The position numbers and the translations under genes are program-made. Shown piece by piece: positions 25,224-33,148 of a stretch of 37,859 bases of DNA. Position 1 is the stretch's first letter; every line of letters begins with the position of its first letter. Origin of the DNA: a virus; IMG/VR virus record IMGVR_UViG_3300017782_006943, positions 1-37,859 of that record; one strand, given 5' to 3'. Below the pieces are notes generated by a model, which had not been told where the DNA came from, did no database searches, and saw only the letters and a list, made by a program, of their open reading frames with translations.

Positions 25224-25498
25224 AGTTCAACGATCTAGTTGATAATTATCTTACTGAAGCTAGCGATAGCTTACATAAATGGTTTAAACGCGGAGGTACT
25301 GACCCTAAAACAGGTAAAAAATTTAGCGGTTGGATAAATTGCAAAACCGGAGGACCTTGTGGTAGAAAATCTAAAAAATCTGGAGGGAGCTACCCAGCAT
25401 GTAGACCTACTAAAGCTGCATGCAAAAAAATAAAAGGTAAGATGTATAAAAAGAAGAGCTCTAAGCGAGTTAATTGGAAGAAAAAAAGTAAATCATAA
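25220..25498 (+). CDS. Small basic late protein (II), Cys-rich
   Basis: 92 residues. MKFNDLVDNYLTE ends in Leu-Thr-Glu before ASDS. A central block GWINCKTGGPCGRKSKKSGG and YPACRPTKAACKKIKG carries four Cys with basic residues, followed by a Lys-rich end. It is translationally coupled to the preceding small basic gene (ATGA). It could be a metal- or nucleic-acid-binding internal protein; no characterised relative is recognised. Confidence 0.75.
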   Translation: MKFNDLVDNYLTEASDSLHKWFKRGGTDPKTGKKFSGWINCKTGGPCGRKSKKSGGSYPACRPTKAACKKIKGKMYKKKSSKRVNWKKKSKS

Positions 25499-25504
25499 TA
25501 AATA
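25498..25504 (+). promoter_or_regulatory. Late promoter ATAAATA, 5 nt before the start at 25510
   Basis: AATAAATA, TTGGT, ATG, overlapping the preceding stop codon. Confidence 0.75.
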
Positions 25505-25509
25505 TTGGT

Positions 25510-26388
25510 ATGCCTATTGTATCGCAAAATCAAGATATTACCGTTAAGACAATACGTGATGTTATAAACTTAAAAAGTATCATGCTCGGGCAGGTATTAA
25601 CTCGTTCAACAAGTTTTAATAAATATGGTGCTGATAATAATACTGGTAAAATATTTTTAAAATTTAAAAATATAGCTAATAGCGGCTATATACCTACATA
25701 CAAAGTTACGGTTACCGGGGTAACGGGAGGCGTAGTTACCTTTACATTAAATCCAGGTGTAGAAAAATCTCTCAATTGGCAAGGCCTTTCTGACGGTACA
25801 AGAAATGTTAAGATTGAAGAGATTAGCGGAACGGGCACGGCTAGTCGATCACAGAATCACGACGTCAGTACGAACCCCGAGCAGTTAAAGCAGTTTGAAT
25901 TTGATAGACAAAGCCCTGTTGTTGATATCAGTATGTCTAAAGATAGTGGTAGTAATACTGCAAATTATACAAGAAGGTATGGCGTTAATATACCAAACCC
26001 TTTACCAGCTACAGATCAAAATGCTAGTGTTTTTAACTGGAGAAGTTCATCTGTTTTCGATGGGTTCTATAACGTAAGATCATCTACAAAAAGTAAATAC
26101 GGGGCGGAACAAAACCGAGGTAGGCTTGATTACACATTATATACCGACGGATTTACTACCGGCGGCACGGTTACAGTTAATTATAAAGGTAGATCTGTTA
26201 CAAGAACATTAGCCTCTAATAATTTCTTCAAGTTTGATAATATTTCAGGTGGTGCCGCGACTGCAACGATAACTGATAATACAACTGGTATATCGGTATC
26301 AAGAAGTATTACACCCGGCTACGACTCAACGAGATGGAAATCGTATGCCTTTAACGGTACAGATTACTTCTACGGGTTTAACTGGTAG
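25510..26388 (+). CDS. Late beta-rich structural protein with two similar modules
   Basis: 292 residues, Thr/Ser/Asn/Gly-rich. Two stretches look alike: YKVTVTGVTGGVVTFTLNPG ending in VKIEEISGTG, and GTVTVNYKGRSVTRTLASN ending in ATATITDNTTG, each followed by a segment with RS and YG residues (FNKYGADN and SKYGAEQN also match). This suggests two repeated beta-sandwich or fibre-tip domains. No tag. The aromatic C-terminus (GTDYFYGFNW) is typical of virion fibre proteins. It is the last late gene before the accessory cassette. Confidence 0.7.
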   Translation: MPIVSQNQDITVKTIRDVINLKSIMLGQVLTRSTSFNKYGADNNTGKIFLKFKNIANSGYIPTYKVTVTGVTGGVVTFTLNPGVEKSLNWQGLSDGTRNVKIEEISGTGTASRSQNHDVSTNPEQLKQFEFDRQSPVVDISMSKDSGSNTANYTRRYGVNIPNPLPATDQNASVFNWRSSSVFDGFYNVRSSTKSKYGAEQNRGRLDYTLYTDGFTTGGTVTVNYKGRSVTRTLASNNFFKFDNISGGAATATITDNTTGISVSRSITPGYDSTRWKSYAFNGTDYFYGFNW

Positions 26389-26420
26389 GTGAGTTGAAAA
26401 AATAATGTTTATACATTAAC

Positions 26421-26426
26421 TATAAT
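26421..26426 (+). promoter_or_regulatory. TATAAT box, 5 nt before the start at 26432
   Basis: TATAAT, GTATA, ATG at 26432. It is the first promoter of the accessory cassette on the plus strand. Confidence 0.5.
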
Positions 26427-26431
26427 GTATA

Positions 26432-27115
26432 ATGTTAAGTGAAATTATTCAGGCAATTAGCGGTAATTTAAAATTTTGTTTACGTAATAACGAGACTTTT
26501 TTTGTAGATGGTTGTCATATTTCTGGTAATACCATTAAGTTTATAGATGCTGTTGATGGCATTGAGTATGAGAAGGTTTTAGATGAAATTGATTTAATAA
26601 CATTTGCAGACTTTACTATACCTAACAGGTCAGATCTAGATAATATTAAATCTTTTATGGAAGCTAATATTGATGACCATATAAAGAATAATAACATCTT
26701 TGAAGAGCTACTACATAAATGCAATGAATATAAGAAAATATTTAATGAGCAGAGCATTAACAGGATTAAAGAAGCTGTTTTAGACTGTAATACTTCAGAA
26801 TTAGATAAGCTAAATATTTTAGAATGCAGACAAGTTATTAGTTTAGAGAACTGTAGTCAAAATGAAGCTAGCTTAATAACTACCCTATATATAAATTTAA
26901 TAGATAGAAAACTTAATAAAGCTCTCCGTGAGTTAGATCAATATATAACAGATATGAATGATGTAGAGTTTGAGCAAGAGGCCAATATTATAAGGAAAGA
27001 TTTAATCGATAATGTTAATGATTTTAAGCGATCTATTAATAATATAGACTTTAAAGATTTGTTTGATAACTGGCCTACACTATTAAACCCATCACCATTT
27101 AATATACATGTATGA
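26432..27115 (+). CDS. Hypothetical protein at the head of the accessory cassette
   Basis: 227 residues, helical and acidic, beginning MLSEIIQAISGNLKFCLRNN and ending FNIHV. No domain is recognised. Its end overlaps the next start by 8 nt, so it is co-translated with the GT29-like gene. It has no capsid tag and no late promoter. Confidence 0.65.
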   Translation: MLSEIIQAISGNLKFCLRNNETFFVDGCHISGNTIKFIDAVDGIEYEKVLDEIDLITFADFTIPNRSDLDNIKSFMEANIDDHIKNNNIFEELLHKCNEYKKIFNEQSINRIKEAVLDCNTSELDKLNILECRQVISLENCSQNEASLITTLYINLIDRKLNKALRELDQYITDMNDVEFEQEANIIRKDLIDNVNDFKRSINNIDFKDLFDNWPTLLNPSPFNIHV

Positions 27116-27698
27116 TAATAGTATTATTATAGTTGGTAACGGTGAAGGTATTTTACGAAAAAAGAACGGCTATAAAATAGATATGTTCGATAAAGTCGTA
27201 CGCCTGGGCAGATATGTTACAGGTGGATTTGAAGAATATGCTGGTAGTAAGACTGATATTATATCAACTATATACTGGAAATTAGATAAGGAGAGGCTAA
27301 AGCAACATAAGGTTATATTGAACGTACCACTAAACTATCAGCATAATTTTATAGAAAGCGAAGATTATATAAGTAAAGAGTTTCCGGAGTATAGAGAGAA
27401 TATTATATATCTTAATAAATTTGAGGATGCTGAAAACATCAAACAGATGTACTTAGAAGTTATGCCGACATTTAAAGGTATAGATAATGTAAATTTCTCT
27501 CTTGGCTTTAAAACATTCTATTTTATCCGAAAACTCTTCCCTAATCGAAAGATATATGTAACGGGGTTCGACTTCTTTAAGACAGGGTGGTACTGGGACC
27601 CTACACACAATAGAAATGATTCAAATATGCACCCGTATTTATACGAGAGATTGTGGTATATGAAAATGAAAGTAAAGGGTGTTATAAATGAACTCTAA
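27108..27698 (+). CDS. GT29-like (sialyltransferase-type) glycosyltransferase
   Basis: 196 residues. The N-terminal IIIVGNGEGILRKK with IDMFDKVVRLG (6-34) matches the CMP-sugar-binding sialylmotif L, and AGSKTDI follows, as in GT29. SLGFKTFYFIRKLFPNRKIY (131-150), then VTGFDFF, fits motif S. His175 and Glu180 (HPYLYE) form the H-x4-E of motif VS. The protein is short, a single-domain form without a membrane anchor. It should transfer a sugar from a CMP-sugar, but donor and acceptor are unproven. It overlaps both neighbours. Confidence 0.75.
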   Translation: MYDNSIIIVGNGEGILRKKNGYKIDMFDKVVRLGRYVTGGFEEYAGSKTDIISTIYWKLDKERLKQHKVILNVPLNYQHNFIESEDYISKEFPEYRENIIYLNKFEDAENIKQMYLEVMPTFKGIDNVNFSLGFKTFYFIRKLFPNRKIYVTGFDFFKTGWYWDPTHNRNDSNMHPYLYERLWYMKMKVKGVINEL

Positions 27699-28581
27699 GT
27701 ATCTAATATCGGTAAAAAGTTCAGGTCTATGTTTTAATATAATGCGATTAATTATATTGACAGATATAGCTAAAAAATATAATCGAATTCTATACTTCTT
27801 AACTAAACCAGAGCATATACCTATTCTCGAGATGTTTAACAGTCATTGCATATATATACCTTATATAGATTCTCATACAGAACAATTTAATAATTTTACG
27901 CGCAACAAAAATATACATGCATTGTATGATTTGAAATATTTAAGTTTTTTGAAGAAGGAATATCTCAATAACATATTTAACAGCCCGTCAATCAAAGATT
28001 TTACCTTTTTTAGTGGGAATGCATATGACGCATACAATACCGATAATAAATTTTTAGTTATTGATTATAATGACGGGTCATACGATACAGAGATTATAAA
28101 TTCAATAGAAATAGAACCGCTAGCAGTTAATGATAATATATTAGCCGGTATCAGCCATGATACTATAACAATTAATATTAAGATTAACGTTCCGAATAGT
28201 GAGAGAATATATAGATTCTGGGACGAAGTTATACCACGAGTTAAAGAGCAGTATAAACAGCCAATCCTCTTAATATCCGGTAATAATGATATTTTAGAAT
28301 ATCTTAGTAAGAAGTATGAATGTGCGTGTAGATCGGTTAAGACAGAGACTAATTATTCGAATATTAGAGGCAATGATATAATCAGAGGTAAACCAAGTGA
28401 AATATTTTCTGATGTTATAATTTGTTCGCTAACAAATTTTATACCGTTCACCCGCCTAAAAAGAGATTACCCTGATATTATATCAAAATATACTGATCTG
28501 AATTTTGTTGTTGAAAAGGTGGAGAAGTTTGATATATTAGTTGAATATCTAGCTAAATATATTACTATTCAGGGATCTTAA
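27688..28581 (+). CDS. Glycosyltransferase-like protein (paralogue of 30569-31549)
   Basis: 297 residues. The C-terminal half contains RIYRFWDEVIPRVKEQYKQ followed by PILLISGNNDILEYLSKKYE, and later FSDVIICSLTNFIPF and a DYPDIISKYTD segment. The same order occurs in the protein at 30569 (LILISGSNDYKNHFCEKF, LLTDCLYIQNSPAGY, YREDLFKYG). The arrangement recalls the donor domain of GT-B or fucosyltransferase-like enzymes, but no diagnostic motif is clear. It overlaps the GT29-like gene by 11 nt and the convergent oxygenase gene by 17 nt. Confidence 0.6.
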   Translation: MNSKYLISVKSSGLCFNIMRLIILTDIAKKYNRILYFLTKPEHIPILEMFNSHCIYIPYIDSHTEQFNNFTRNKNIHALYDLKYLSFLKKEYLNNIFNSPSIKDFTFFSGNAYDAYNTDNKFLVIDYNDGSYDTEIINSIEIEPLAVNDNILAGISHDTITINIKINVPNSERIYRFWDEVIPRVKEQYKQPILLISGNNDILEYLSKKYECACRSVKTETNYSNIRGNDIIRGKPSEIFSDVIICSLTNFIPFTRLKRDYPDIISKYTDLNFVVEKVEKFDILVEYLAKYITIQGS

Positions 28582-29155
28582 ATTCCGTTTCAAAGGTACA
28601 ATAATTAACCATTACTGCTCTTCTACGCTCTTTTATATCAACTGACTCTAAACCGTGCCATGTATCATCTCCTGGGTAAAAGTAGAACCCCTGATTGTTA
28701 ATATACGGTACAGTTTTAATATACTCTTTATCTTTATTATATAGAGCAGTGCCGATACTCTCTGATTCACCCGTATTATTAAGATAAACAAGAAAGCTCA
28801 TTATTTTTTCACTTATATCAACATGAGGCTCGAGCCAAGATTTCTCTTTATCTTCTATAAACTCTACGCGTAGATAATTACCTCTTATCGCTTTACCAGA
28901 TTCTTGCTCGAACATAAGAACTATATCATCGTGCAAGAAAAAATCTACAATTCTATTTAATGTGGAATTACTCCACATATTTTCCTTATCAACAAAGAAT
29001 CTATTACTGTTTGTAGTACGCGCGCCGTCAAGAGATGCTGAATGATTATGTAATTTTATATTATCAATATCAGCTAGCTCCCTATCGCAAAAAAAATCAG
29101 TAAATGTATAGTGATTAAATGGGTCGCTGCTGCACTGTTTATTTCGAAACTTCAT
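28565..29155 (-). CDS. 2-oxoglutarate/Fe(II)-dependent oxygenase
   Basis: 196 residues. The facial triad is visible: His111-x-Asp113 (WLEPHVDISEKIMSFLVYLN), His167 (GDDTWHGLES) and a 2OG-binding Arg among 177-179 (KERRRAVMV). The strand order matches small prolyl-hydroxylase-like enzymes frequent in marine T4-like phages. The substrate is unknown; next to glycosyltransferases and radical SAM enzymes it may hydroxylate a sugar, lipid or peptide. Its start overlaps the end of the upstream gene by 17 nt, so the two minus-strand genes form an operon. Confidence 0.85.
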   Translation of the reverse strand: MKFRNKQCSSDPFNHYTFTDFFCDRELADIDNIKLHNHSASLDGARTTNSNRFFVDKENMWSNSTLNRIVDFFLHDDIVLMFEQESGKAIRGNYLRVEFIEDKEKSWLEPHVDISEKIMSFLVYLNNTGESESIGTALYNKDKEYIKTVPYINNQGFYFYPGDDTWHGLESVDIKERRRAVMVNYCTFETEFKIPE

Positions 29156-29681
29156 TAATGTTATTATATATTATATCTATATATTTATCAAGATAGTTTT
29201 TTATATCAGCTCGATTTTTTGCGGAAGTGACTACATCATCGTCCTGTAGTATACTATCGATATGACTTGCGCTACATGACTGTAAATGCATCATTAAACA
29301 AACAAATAACGGCGATAAAACATTATTACGGTTACATATAAAAAGTATATTACCGGTCATTCCACTGAGGGTTAATAAAAATTTACTTCTTTCCTTTATA
29401 ATACGATTTCGTATTGTAATTCTACTGCGAATCTCCTCACCGGATCTACTCTGCGGAGGTATGTGTTTTATTCGATGAAGCTCTGGATCTTTAAAAAAAT
29501 CTAATGATTTGATCCCATTACATGTAAGAGCAATTCGATGATTAACATTCAGCTGTTCATATTCAGTTAAATTAATAACATATTCTATTTTATTTGTAAT
29601 TAAATCATTCAGTTCATCTTCTATTGATTTATCTAGATTTATAAATGTATCGATGTAAAAATTACTATATATCTGTCTCAT
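29139..29681 (-). CDS. Dual-specificity-phosphatase-like protein, catalytic Arg missing
   Basis: 180 residues. EYVINLTEYEQ (33-43) resembles the early strand of dual-specificity phosphatases, and GNILFICNRNNVLSPLF (110-126) sits where the P-loop HCx5RS would be. Cys116 is kept, but the position of the Arg is Leu122 followed by Ser123, so ordinary phosphatase chemistry is unlikely. It may be a pseudophosphatase or an unrelated Rossmann-like protein. It is translated with the oxygenase and diverges from the radical SAM gene at 29715 across 33 nt. Confidence 0.5.
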   Translation of the reverse strand: MRQIYSNFYIDTFINLDKSIEDELNDLITNKIEYVINLTEYEQLNVNHRIALTCNGIKSLDFFKDPELHRIKHIPPQSRSGEEIRSRITIRNRIIKERSKFLLTLSGMTGNILFICNRNNVLSPLFVCLMMHLQSCSASHIDSILQDDDVVTSAKNRADIKNYLDKYIDIIYNNINEVSK

Positions 29682-29714
29682 TGGATATCTGTAAAACTAT
29701 TAATAATTACTTAG

Positions 29715-30572
29715 GTGATAGCAGATAATAAGCAAGATATAATAGATCTAAGAAAGCGACAGATAGCTACAGATATCGAGATGACACCGATGAAAGCTCT
29801 ACAGAGTATTACTATCAATCCTACCGAGCTATGTAACCGTACTTGCCATTTTTGTCCTAGAAGCGATCCTAAGGTATATCCAAATCAAAATCTACATATA
29901 ACAGAAGAAACAGTCCGGAAGCTGAGCTCGGAGCTCAAGCTTAATAATTATACGAATAGGGTAGGTTGGTCTGGTAACGGTGAGCCTCTATTAACTAAAG
30001 ATTTTTATAAACTCGTAAAGATTGTTAGTGATGAAAACCCTCAATTAAGGGTACATGAAATTAATACTAATGGCGATAAAATAAAGGAAGGTACTATTGA
30101 AAAGATATATGAAGCTGGTATTAACCATATCGTTGTTAGTTTATATGACGGTGATGATCAGTTAGAAAAATTTAATAAGATGTTTGAAGGTTACGATTCA
30201 AATACATTTACATTAAGGAAGAGTTATTATCATTCAGATAATTTTTCCGGTTTTACAAATAGAGCTGGAGCAGTCAAAATGAATGCTGATTTACTGAAAG
30301 ATAATATAAAAAATAAATGCTACTTACCTTTTTATAAACTCTTTATCGATTGGAACGGTGATCAGATTTTATGCTGCGAAGATTGGTTTAAATTATCTAA
30401 AAATAAACTAAACATTAACACACACTCATTGAAGGAAATATGGGAATCAGCATTTTTAAATAACTACCGAACACACCTCAAAGAAGGTAAAAGAGATTTA
30501 GCTGTATGTAATAGATGTAATATACATGGTGAGAAGGTAGGAAAGCAGTATACCGATTACTACAAACTATGA
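29715..30572 (+). CDS. Radical SAM/SPASM-type enzyme (A)
   Basis: 285 residues, GTG start. After ALQSITINPTELC the motif CNRTCHFC (CxxxCxxC) binds the radical SAM iron-sulphur cluster; GNGEPLL and NTNGDK follow as the SAM-binding strands. The C-terminal part, CYLPFYKLFIDWNGDQILCC with CNRCN near the end, is SPASM-like and would hold an auxiliary cluster. It is a clear paralogue of the gene at 32198-33076 (shared CPR-x-D, YPN-x-NLH, SLYDG, NR-x-G, FIDWNGD, LK-[ED]-IW). SPASM enzymes modify peptides, proteins or sugars; the substrate here is unknown. ATGA coupling links it to the next gene. Confidence 0.88.
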   Translation: MIADNKQDIIDLRKRQIATDIEMTPMKALQSITINPTELCNRTCHFCPRSDPKVYPNQNLHITEETVRKLSSELKLNNYTNRVGWSGNGEPLLTKDFYKLVKIVSDENPQLRVHEINTNGDKIKEGTIEKIYEAGINHIVVSLYDGDDQLEKFNKMFEGYDSNTFTLRKSYYHSDNFSGFTNRAGAVKMNADLLKDNIKNKCYLPFYKLFIDWNGDQILCCEDWFKLSKNKLNINTHSLKEIWESAFLNNYRTHLKEGKRDLAVCNRCNIHGEKVGKQYTDYYKL

Positions 30573-31549
30573 TTTATTTTGCACAAGCTATTAGAGAGAG
30601 GAGAACATATACTGACTTCATGATAGGTCTTATAATGCTCACTCAGTATTACAAAAAATATGATAAAACATTCTATATAAAAGGTGATATTGCTGATGCC
30701 TTTGAAAACGAAAAGTGTATATTTAATAATATAGAAAGTAATAACTCGTATAAGCTTCTAAGAAATCTCAGATTAAAGGCAGTTAAAGGTGTTAAGGAAG
30801 ATCCGATGCATCGCGATGATACATATCTCAAAAAGCTATTTATTGAAAGAGTTACTAGAGATCGGAATATTAATGATATGTATGCAAACGGTGTTCGTAC
30901 CGGTAATAATTTTTTATTAGATAATACCGTAAAGTTTTATTATCTAGATACACATAATGATGGTTTGTTACACTGTAATGATAATAAACATAAATGTAAG
31001 ACAGAAAGCAGTATTAAGGTAAATGTTGATATAACGAATAGTACTCATATAGCTGATAAATTTACAGAGAATAAATACTTTATAACTTTACCAACATTTA
31101 GAATACATAAAGAGGAAGATATAAAAATGTTAGATATATTTTGCAGCTTCTTAATTAATGAAACTCCTTACAAGAACCTTATTTTAATAAGCGGTAGCAA
31201 TGATTATAAAAACCATTTTTGTGAAAAATTTAATATGGATACCACACATATATATGATGATGGGTTTACTAGTGAAAAACTAGGCTTCAGAAAGACAGAA
31301 GCTGGATTTACACGTAAGGAAAAAGGTTCTCTACAGAGTCTATTAACTGACTGCCTTTACATACAAAACTCTCCAGCCGGTTATATAGACTTTATGCAGG
31401 TCTATAATACATATCGAGAAGACCTCTTTAAATATGGTATGAATAAATATAGTAACTCATACTATGATACATTTATAACGAGGAATAAGAGCCAGGCGAT
31501 TGATATTATTGGTAAAGAACTAAAGAAAAATAAGATATATTATCAATAG
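30569..31549 (+). CDS. Unknown cassette protein, paralogue of 27688-28581
   Basis: 326 residues. It is translationally coupled to radical SAM enzyme A, so the two probably act together. LILISGSNDYKNHFCEKFN and the later LLTDCLYIQNSPAGYIDFMQ correspond to segments of the protein at 27688. The N-terminal half differs (AQAIRERRTYTDFMIGLIML). A glycosyltransferase fold is possible but no motif proves it. Its end overlaps the convergent GT8-like gene by 7 nt. Confidence 0.6.
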   Translation: MIYFAQAIRERRTYTDFMIGLIMLTQYYKKYDKTFYIKGDIADAFENEKCIFNNIESNNSYKLLRNLRLKAVKGVKEDPMHRDDTYLKKLFIERVTRDRNINDMYANGVRTGNNFLLDNTVKFYYLDTHNDGLLHCNDNKHKCKTESSIKVNVDITNSTHIADKFTENKYFITLPTFRIHKEEDIKMLDIFCSFLINETPYKNLILISGSNDYKNHFCEKFNMDTTHIYDDGFTSEKLGFRKTEAGFTRKEKGSLQSLLTDCLYIQNSPAGYIDFMQVYNTYREDLFKYGMNKYSNSYYDTFITRNKSQAIDIIGKELKKNKIYYQ

Positions 31550-32205
31550 TTCAGCCATATATCCGCATAATCGCATTGATTATATTCTTTAAGCCATGGT
31601 CCACCTTCGGTATAATGCAGCGCTAACGGCTTACCATCCTTAGGTTCTTTATACCAGTCAACTAACCAGTTCCATTGTATAGGTAGTGAACCAATCTCTT
31701 CGCCCTCTAACCACTTAAACCTGTGAAGAAAGGCACCGGTTTGATTATTAACAGTAAGTGGGTTTAGCGTCTTATTTTTCGGATGCTCGTTATTAAAAAT
31801 CATTAGGCTACTCCAATTTTTACGCGGCCAGGCAGTCTGCGGCTTACCGTCCATCTTCTGTAAGTTAGTTGGATTATAATCGTGCTTACAACACATGATA
31901 GCATATTTTGGGTCGTATAGATCTAATAGTTTATCAATTGATTCAAGGAATAAAAAGTCACCGTCTAGAAATATACTTACACCTTCATATTCACTTTGAT
32001 ATGGTACAAAAAATCTTGCAAATGCAAACTGTGTAGATTCGTATGGGTCTTTTTCTCTACCATATTCTTCAACCGTGTTATAATTAATCGGTTGTATATC
32101 AAGTTTATATCTACTATTTTTATCTTTAATACTCTGTATACACTTATCATACGCGATTTTATGAGGCTCATCCAAGCCTACAAATATTTTAATTTTTTTA
32201 TGCAT
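31543..32205 (-). CDS. GT8-like (GT-A fold) glycosyltransferase
   Basis: 220 residues from MHKKIKIFVGLDEPHK. The frame is open to 32262, but the ATG at 32205 is preferred because the upstream gene ends at 32198 and the protein starts naturally with the first beta strand. The metal-binding DxD is Asp81-Gly-Asp83 (VSIFLDGDFLFLESI). The C-terminal GGPWLKEY and preceding His (LALHYTEGGPW) fit the donor-site His of GT8-like enzymes. It overlaps radical SAM enzyme B by 8 nt and is probably in one operon with it. Acceptor unknown. Confidence 0.78.
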   Translation of the reverse strand: MHKKIKIFVGLDEPHKIAYDKCIQSIKDKNSRYKLDIQPINYNTVEEYGREKDPYESTQFAFARFFVPYQSEYEGVSIFLDGDFLFLESIDKLLDLYDPKYAIMCCKHDYNPTNLQKMDGKPQTAWPRKNWSSLMIFNNEHPKNKTLNPLTVNNQTGAFLHRFKWLEGEEIGSLPIQWNWLVDWYKEPKDGKPLALHYTEGGPWLKEYNQCDYADIWLNY

Positions 32206-33076
32206 AATACTCTTTAAATAAATTAAACGAATCTTCACCGTAAACCTGGCCGTGCACTTCACAGTCCGTGCATGGTGATTTTCCTTTTCGGCCGTTTAAT
32301 ATATGATGCTGCCTCATTGTTTTAGCTGCTTCTGATAACCATATATCTTTAAGACTATCTTTATGTATATTGCCAAACTTAACATCTTTTCGCCAATTAT
32401 GAGTGCATAATAACACATCGCCATTCCAATCAATAAAAGACGAGTTAAAAGACATATAACACGGTCTAATAGGTACTTCCCTATCATTTAATTTCATCAT
32501 ACCTACTCGGTTACTAATACCTGACATGCCATATTCCTCTTCAGGACCGTACCAGAATCTTTTAATAACGTATTGATCTGGTTTAATATTACATCTATTA
32601 AATTGCTCTAAGAATTTCTCTTCTTGCTCCGGTCCATCATACAGACTCATCTTTAATAGATTAAGACCATTATCAAATAACCTCTTAAGAGTATCATCTT
32701 TTAAGAGATCGCCATTTGTTGTAATAGAAATATTATTATTATATTGCAGCTTGTCTCTAAATGTTTTTACAATCTCAAATATCTTTTTATTAGCGAGAGG
32801 TTCACTAAACCCAGCAAACACAACTTGATTTTTATATTCAAACTCAGCTAAATCATTAGCGAGTTTTTCACATGTATCAATTGACATATGTAAGTTTCTG
32901 TTAGGGTATATTTTTTTATCTACTCTCGGGCAAAAAACACATTTACGAGTACATATTTCTGTAACGTTTACATCAATAATCTGCAATGCAGACATAATGT
33001 TCGATGCATCGATTTCGAATGTATCGAAGATATTTTTTCTAAATTCAATAAACTCGTTAGTAGGTTTACTATCCAT
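32198..33076 (-). CDS. Radical SAM/SPASM-type enzyme (B)
   Basis: 292 residues. CTRKCVFC (CxxxCxxC) lies in VTEICTRKCVFCPRVDKKIY. SEPLANKK and TTNGDLL supply SAM-binding elements, and CYMSFNSSFIDWNGDVLLC with a closing CTDCEVHG supplies SPASM-like cysteines. Sequence and length mark it as a paralogue of enzyme A at 29715, but it lies on the opposite strand and is paired with a different partner (the GT8-like gene). Two divergent copies suggest two related substrates. A TATAAT box lies 7 nt before the ATG. Confidence 0.88.
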   Translation of the reverse strand: MDSKPTNEFIEFRKNIFDTFEIDASNIMSALQIIDVNVTEICTRKCVFCPRVDKKIYPNRNLHMSIDTCEKLANDLAEFEYKNQVVFAGFSEPLANKKIFEIVKTFRDKLQYNNNISITTNGDLLKDDTLKRLFDNGLNLLKMSLYDGPEQEEKFLEQFNRCNIKPDQYVIKRFWYGPEEEYGMSGISNRVGMMKLNDREVPIRPCYMSFNSSFIDWNGDVLLCTHNWRKDVKFGNIHKDSLKDIWLSEAAKTMRQHHILNGRKGKSPCTDCEVHGQVYGEDSFNLFKEYYA

Positions 33077-33083
33077 ATCTTAT

Positions 33084-33089
33084 ATTATA
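33084..33089 (-). promoter_or_regulatory. TATAAT box, 7 nt before the start at 33076
   Basis: On the minus strand TATAAT, ATAAGAT, ATG. It drives the radical SAM B and GT8-like genes. Confidence 0.6.
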
Positions 33090-33133
33090 GCTTATATTTC
33101 TTAAAAATAAACTTGAAATCATTTTTTATATAA

Positions 33134-33140
33134 TTAAATA
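33134..33140 (+). promoter_or_regulatory. Late-like TTAAATA, 8 nt before the start at 33149
   Basis: TTAAATA, TTTTGGAT, ATG. A TATAAT overlaps its 5' end (33129-33134), so either promoter class may apply. Confidence 0.4.
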
Positions 33141-33148
33141 TTTTGGAT

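Noticed and set aside
26394-26426. Full sigma70 promoter with TTGAAA and TATAAT before 26432
   Set aside because: The spacing is 21 nt, too long for a normal -35/-10 pair; only the -10 box is kept.
32206-32262. 19-codon extension of the GT8-like gene
   Set aside because: It lies within the end of radical SAM gene B; the ATG at 32205 gives a natural first strand and an 8-nt overlap like its neighbours.
33143-33148. TTG start two codons before the Hc1-like ATG
   Set aside because: TTG is rare as a start and only 2 nt after the promoter box; ATG at 33149 is preferred.
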